The notes under the pieces are model-generated. The model was not told where the DNA came from and did not search any database. It was given only the letters and a program-made list of their open reading frames with translations. Positions 1 to 5,564 of a DNA stretch of 5,564 nucleotides are shown here, one piece after another (the stretch's first letter is position 1; each line of letters begins with the position of its first letter). The position numbers were made by a program, and so were the translations under genes. The DNA is from Eikenella halliae (lineage in GTDB: Bacteria; Pseudomonadota; Gammaproteobacteria; Burkholderiales; Neisseriaceae): contig NZ_LXSQ01000018.1 in NCBI RefSeq assembly GCF_001648475.1, forward strand, positions 1 to 5,564, in the 5' to 3' direction.

Positions 1-12
1 GTTCGGTTCAGC

Positions 13-24
13 AGCTCTTTAACA
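13..24 (+). promoter_or_regulatory. Leader boxA antitermination element
   Basis: AGCTCTTTAACA matches the Escherichia coli rrn boxA TGCTCTTTAACA at 11 of 12 positions. In the nascent RNA, boxA is known to bind NusB-NusE (S10) and nucleate the rRNA antitermination complex, protecting long untranslated transcripts from Rho. It lies about 120 bases before 16S, is followed by a boxC-like GTGTGGG at 41-47, and its core is repeated before 23S at 2048-2057. A complete boxB hairpin is not visible because the window starts only 12 bases upstream; the promoters must also lie further upstream. Confidence 0.88.
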
Positions 25-61
25 ATCAGATTACCGATAAGTGTGGGTGTTTTACACCTGC
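25..61 (+). other. Pre-16S processing stem, left arm
   Basis: This arm pairs with 1699-1735 across the whole 16S gene. The core is 30-49 with 1711-1730: 20 positions with only one A-C mismatch (40/1720) and one G-U wobble. Pairing continues outward at 25-27 and 29, and inward to 61 with mismatches at 56 and 62 and several wobbles. In bacteria, stems of this kind bring the 16S ends together and are cut by RNase III. The arm begins one base after boxA, the same arrangement as in E. coli. The pairing is read directly from the sequence; RNase III cleavage is inferred. Confidence 0.87.
41..47 (+). promoter_or_regulatory. Leader boxC-like element
   Basis: GTGTGGG lies 16 bases after boxA, matching the boxC motif and its placement in the E. 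coli rrn leader. It also falls inside the left arm of the pre-16S processing stem, as in E. coli, and inside a local hairpin (41-63), so these structures compete for it. Confidence 0.6.
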
Positions 62-63
62 AC
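41..63 (+). other. Leader hairpin, alternative to pre-16S stem
   Basis: Bases 41-50 pair with 54-63 around a TTT triloop: ten consecutive pairs, two of them G-U. It can form as soon as the leader is transcribed, but most of it overlaps the left arm of the pre-16S stem, so the two folds are mutually exclusive. It may be a co-transcriptional intermediate that is displaced when 1699-1735 is made. Confidence 0.6.
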
Positions 64-67
64 TGTT

Positions 68-112
68 GAGAAGAAGACAAGACGATGTTTGACATTGTTC
101 TGTCGGTTTCTT
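68..112 (+). other. Leader stem-loop inside the pre-16S loop
   Basis: Bases 76-87 pair with 93-104 around a TTTGA loop, with one A-C mismatch at 80/100 and two G-U pairs. After two mismatched positions the same register resumes at 68-73 with 107-112, giving about 17 pairs. It sits between the processing stem and the mature 16S 5' end, so it would form a separate domain of the precursor. The rest of the leader to 145 shows nothing else I can support. Confidence 0.6.
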
Positions 113-145
113 TGAAGCAGACCAGAAGTTGTTAAGTTAGAGATT

Positions 146-1696
<1,551 letters not shown>

Positions 1697-1698
1697 AA

Positions 1699-1735
1699 GT
1701 AGGGGTAGAGCATCCACACCTATCGGTAATCGGAT
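1699..1735 (+). other. Pre-16S processing stem, right arm
   Basis: This arm is complementary to 25-61 in the leader; the strongest block is 1711-1730. It occupies most of the short spacer between 16S and tRNA-Ile, so transcription of this segment completes the double-stranded RNase III substrate before the tRNAs are made. The remaining 20 bases to 1755 show no other feature. Confidence 0.87.
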
Positions 1736-1755
1736 ACAGATGCGAAGAGAATGTT

Positions 1756-1832
<77 letters not shown>

Positions 1833-1867
1833 GTAGGCGTAGAGCGGAGCAGATCCGCCCAGGTACT
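1833..1867 (+). other. Inter-tRNA spacer with small hairpin
   Basis: This 35-nt spacer separates the two tRNAs. GCGGA at 1844-1848 pairs with TCCGC at 1854-1858 around a five-base loop. It may be a processing landmark between the RNase P site of tRNA-Ala and the 3' end of tRNA-Ile. No function can be assigned from the sequence alone. Confidence 0.45.
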
Positions 1868-1943
1868 GGGGGCATAGCTCAGTTGGTAGAGCACCTGCTT
1901 TGCAAGCAGGGGGTCATCGGTTCGATCCCGTTTGCCTCCACCA
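1868..1943 (+). tRNA. alaT: tRNA-Ala (anticodon UGC)
   Basis: This is a 76-nt tRNA that reads alanine GCN codons. The acceptor stem is GGGGGCA (1868-1874) with TGCCTCC (1933-1939), including one G-U at the third pair, not at the G3-U70 identity position, so that should be checked by alignment. The anticodon stem is CCTGC (1894-1898) with GCAGG (1906-1910), and the anticodon TGC is at 1901-1903. The T-loop is TTCGATC at 1921-1927; the T-stem carries a T-T opposition (1917/1931). The discriminator A is at 1940 and CCA is encoded at 1941-1943. The position directly after tRNA-Ile is the usual one. Confidence 0.97.
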
Positions 1944-1979
1944 CACAATACTTTCCAAATAAAAGTATGCTAAATATGC

Positions 1980-2021
1980 AAGTAAGCTGCTACATTTTGC
2001 AGTTTGCGTGGTAGTTTATTT
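1980..2021 (+). other. Stem-loop in 16S-23S spacer
   Basis: Bases 1980-1993 pair with 2008-2021 without interruption: 14 pairs, four of them G-U, around a 14-base loop. It sits between the tRNA-Ala 3' end and the spacer boxA. It could help 3' processing of tRNA-Ala or separate the tRNA and 23S domains of the precursor; the role is unknown. Confidence 0.6.
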
Positions 2022-2044
2022 TTATTTGCGAAGTCAAAACGCAT

Positions 2045-2056
2045 CGATCTTTAACA
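2045..2056 (+). promoter_or_regulatory. Spacer boxA antitermination element
   Basis: CGATCTTTAACA matches the E. coli rrn boxA at 10 of 12 positions and shares the block TCTTTAACAA with the leader boxA (16-25). A second boxA before 23S is typical of bacterial rRNA operons and would reload the antitermination complex. A four-pair boxB-like hairpin, TGCG (2027-2030) with CGCA (2040-2043), lies just before it. The same string is remembered from Neisseria spacers, supporting conservation. Confidence 0.82.
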
Positions 2057-2142
2057 AATTGGCAAGCCGAAATCAACAAACAAACGAAGTAAGGCTTATC
2101 CTAGAGATAAGTCATACAGAATTTGGGTGATGATTGTATCGA

Positions 2143-2174
2143 CCGAATCCTGAAACACAAAAGGCAGGATTCGG
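2143..2174 (+). other. Perfect hairpin in 16S-23S spacer
   Basis: CCGAATCCTG at 2143-2152 pairs perfectly with CAGGATTCGG at 2165-2174 around a 12-base A-rich loop. After a small internal loop, 2134-2137 can add four pairs with 2177-2180. There is no T-run downstream, so it is not an intrinsic terminator, as expected ahead of 23S. It is probably a structural or processing element of the pre-23S 5' region. Confidence 0.7.
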
Positions 2175-2184
2175 ACACAACAAG

Positions 2185-2203
2185 CAGTAAGCTTTATCAG
2201 AGT
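2185..2203 (+). other. Pre-23S outer stem, left arm
   Basis: Bases 2185-2197 form 13 uninterrupted Watson-Crick pairs with 5209-5221 beyond the 23S 3' end, and GAGT at 2200-2203 adds four more with ACTC at 5199-5202. It extends the stem that brackets 23S and is a plausible RNase III target. Confidence 0.8.
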
Positions 2204-2252
2204 AGAGGTCTTAAGCCCCAGCTGTCGTCAACGCAGCGCAGGCGAAGTCAAA

Positions 2253-2271
2253 AAGGCACTTCAAATGATAG

Positions 2272-2278
<7 letters not shown>
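2253..2278 (+). other. Pre-23S inner stem, left arm
   Basis: All 26 bases pair with 5147-5172, with a single G-U at 2255/5170. The last seven bases are the start of mature 23S, pairing as helix 1; the stem therefore continues mature helix 1 outward by 19 pairs. This is the standard precursor arrangement in which RNase III cuts and exonucleases trim back to the mature ends. Confidence 0.9.
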
Positions 2279-5146
<2,868 letters not shown>

Positions 5147-5155
<9 letters not shown>

Positions 5156-5172
5156 ATCATTTGAAGTGCTTT
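5147..5172 (+). other. Pre-23S inner stem, right arm
   Basis: This arm is complementary to 2253-2278. The first nine bases belong to the mature 23S 3' end and the rest to the 23S-5S spacer. The string CTTGACTCTATCATTTGAAG matches the 23S end and flank that I remember from Neisseria, indicating that this stem is conserved in the family. Confidence 0.9.
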
Positions 5173-5173
5173 G

Positions 5174-5189
5174 CGGTGTGGAAACACCG
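5174..5189 (+). other. GNRA-capped hairpin after 23S
   Basis: CGGTGT at 5174-5179 pairs with ACACCG at 5184-5189 around GGAA, a GNRA tetraloop. It lies between the inner and outer right arms of the pre-23S stem and faces a hairpin on the left side (2221-2237), so together they form a junction. Confidence 0.7.
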
Positions 5190-5198
5190 GGGAAGAAC

Positions 5199-5221
5199 AC
5201 TCAATAGAATAAAGCTTACTG
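5199..5221 (+). other. Pre-23S outer stem, right arm
   Basis: Bases 5209-5221 pair perfectly with 2185-2197, and 5199-5202 with 2200-2203. This places the outer end of the pre-23S stem about 66 bases beyond the mature 3' end. Confidence 0.8.
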
Positions 5222-5329
5222 GAAAGAGATACACATTGCCCGAAGGGGACAGCCTGAAACAGGTTGGATCCAGATAAAGGTTGATTGGCCGATAGCAGTA
5301 TCGGTGGCTTGACGATTTGTACAGTTTAA
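5222..5329 (+). other. Spacer between pre-23S stem and 5S
   Basis: There is no gene or tRNA here. Two compact hairpins are visible: AGCCTG (5251-5256) with CAGGTT (5260-5265) around an AAA triloop, and CCGATA (5289-5294) with TATCGG (5299-5304) around GCAG. They probably insulate the 23S and 5S domains of the precursor and may guide RNase E cleavage in the single-stranded, AT-rich stretch 5308-5328; that role is inferred from E. coli 5S processing. Confidence 0.6.
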
Positions 5330-5445
5330 GTTTGGCGGCCATAGCGGTTTGGTCCCACGCCTTCCCATCCCGAACAGGACCGTGAAACGAACCAGCGCCG
5401 ATGATAGTACGGATTACCCGTGCGAAAGTAGGACACTGCCAAACG
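5330..5445 (+). rRNA. rrf: 5S ribosomal RNA
   Basis: This is the small RNA of the 50S subunit, about 116 nt. GTTTGGCGG at 5330-5338 pairs with CTGCCAAAC at 5436-5444 to close helix I. Internal landmarks are TGGTCCCAC around 5350-5358, CCGAAC at 5370-5375, GTGAAAC at 5382-5388, GCGCCGATGATAGTA around 5395-5409 and CGAAAGTAGGACACTGCC at 5423-5440, all in the normal 5S order. Exact ends are uncertain by one to three bases. The position after 23S, at the end of the operon, is standard. Confidence 0.95.
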
Positions 5446-5452
5446 CCTATTT

Positions 5453-5485
5453 ACGACACCCGCCTGATGGCGGGTGTTGTGCTTT
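5453..5485 (+). terminator. Putative rRNA operon terminator
   Basis: Bases 5453-5464 pair with 5469-5480 in a 12-pair GC-rich stem (one G-U) around a TGAT loop, starting about 8 bases after 5S. The following tract GCTTTGT is a poor run of Ts, so the hairpin is strong but the tail is weak for a classic intrinsic terminator. Its position directly after the last gene makes termination the best reading; it could also act as a 3'-end stabiliser with termination completed further on. Read on the minus strand it has no T-tract either. Confidence 0.78.
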
Positions 5486-5539
5486 GTGGAAAACAACAAA
5501 AAGAAAATACAGCGAAAACAAAAGCGAAGATAAACTGGG

Positions 5540-5564
5540 ATAGGAATAAGGGCATAGGAATAAG
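5540..5564 (+). repeat. Short direct repeat at window edge
   Basis: ATAGGAATAAG occurs at 5540-5550 and again at 5554-5564, separated by GGC, a period of 14 bases. The second copy ends exactly at the window end, so more copies may follow. The preceding 5486-5539 is A-rich intergenic DNA with no gene that I can support. Confidence 0.65.

Larger units (their letters stand above)
1944..2271 (+). other. Spacer between tRNA-Ala and 23S rRNA
   Basis: This is a 328-nt transcribed spacer with no gene. In order it holds a small hairpin (1948-1954 with 1962-1968), a longer stem-loop (1980-2021), a boxB-like hairpin plus boxA (2027-2056), a perfect ten-pair hairpin (2143-2174), and the outer and inner left arms of the pre-23S stem (2185-2203 and 2253 onward). 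The stretch from about 1995 to 2100 is AT-rich. The segment from about 2041 to 2085 resembles the same part of Neisseria spacers as I remember them, whereas 2100-2250 looks lineage-specific. No tRNA or open frame of interest is present. Confidence 0.85.

Noticed and set aside
5349..5543. 64-codon plus-strand frame across 5S and the terminator
   Set aside because: It starts inside 5S rRNA and runs through the terminator hairpin; no ribosome binding site or protein-like features.

Overview
This window is one complete ribosomal RNA operon, all on the plus strand, in the order leader, 16S rRNA, tRNA-Ile(GAU), tRNA-Ala(UGC), 23S rRNA, 5S rRNA, terminator. I see no protein-coding gene. Every open frame of length lies inside or antisense to structured RNA.

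The 16S signatures point to a betaproteobacterium of the family Neisseriaceae. They include the gene start around AACATAAGAGTTTGATCC, the GACGGGGACCCGC segment and the V4 text. The spacer after tRNA-Ala, including CGATCTTTAACAAATTGG, and the 23S 3' end running into CTTGACTCTATCATTTGAAG also resemble Neisseria rRNA operons as I remember them. The variable regions look closer to Snodgrassella (bee-gut symbionts) than to Neisseria itself, but that genus call is from memory and needs a database comparison.

Layout: 1-145 is the transcribed leader, with a boxA/boxC antitermination signal and the left arm of the pre-16S processing stem; the promoter lies upstream of the window. 146-1686 is 16S. 1687-1755 is a spacer with the right arm of the pre-16S stem. 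1756-1832 and 1868-1943 are the two tRNAs, both with encoded CCA. 1944-2271 is a long spacer with a second boxA, several hairpins and the left arms of the pre-23S stem. 2272-5155 is 23S. 5156-5329 is a hairpin-rich spacer with the right arms of the pre-23S stem. About 5330-5445 is 5S. 5453-5485 is a terminator-like hairpin. 5486-5564 is an A-rich tail ending in a short direct repeat cut by the window edge.

The parts work as one transcription unit. boxA elements before 16S and before 23S should recruit the Nus-factor antitermination complex. Long base-paired stems around 16S and 23S should present double-stranded RNA to RNase III. The tRNAs are freed by RNase P and 3' nucleases, and 5S is released from the last segment. 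I did not find an undescribed system here. The most notable things are the precursor-RNA folds outside the mature genes.
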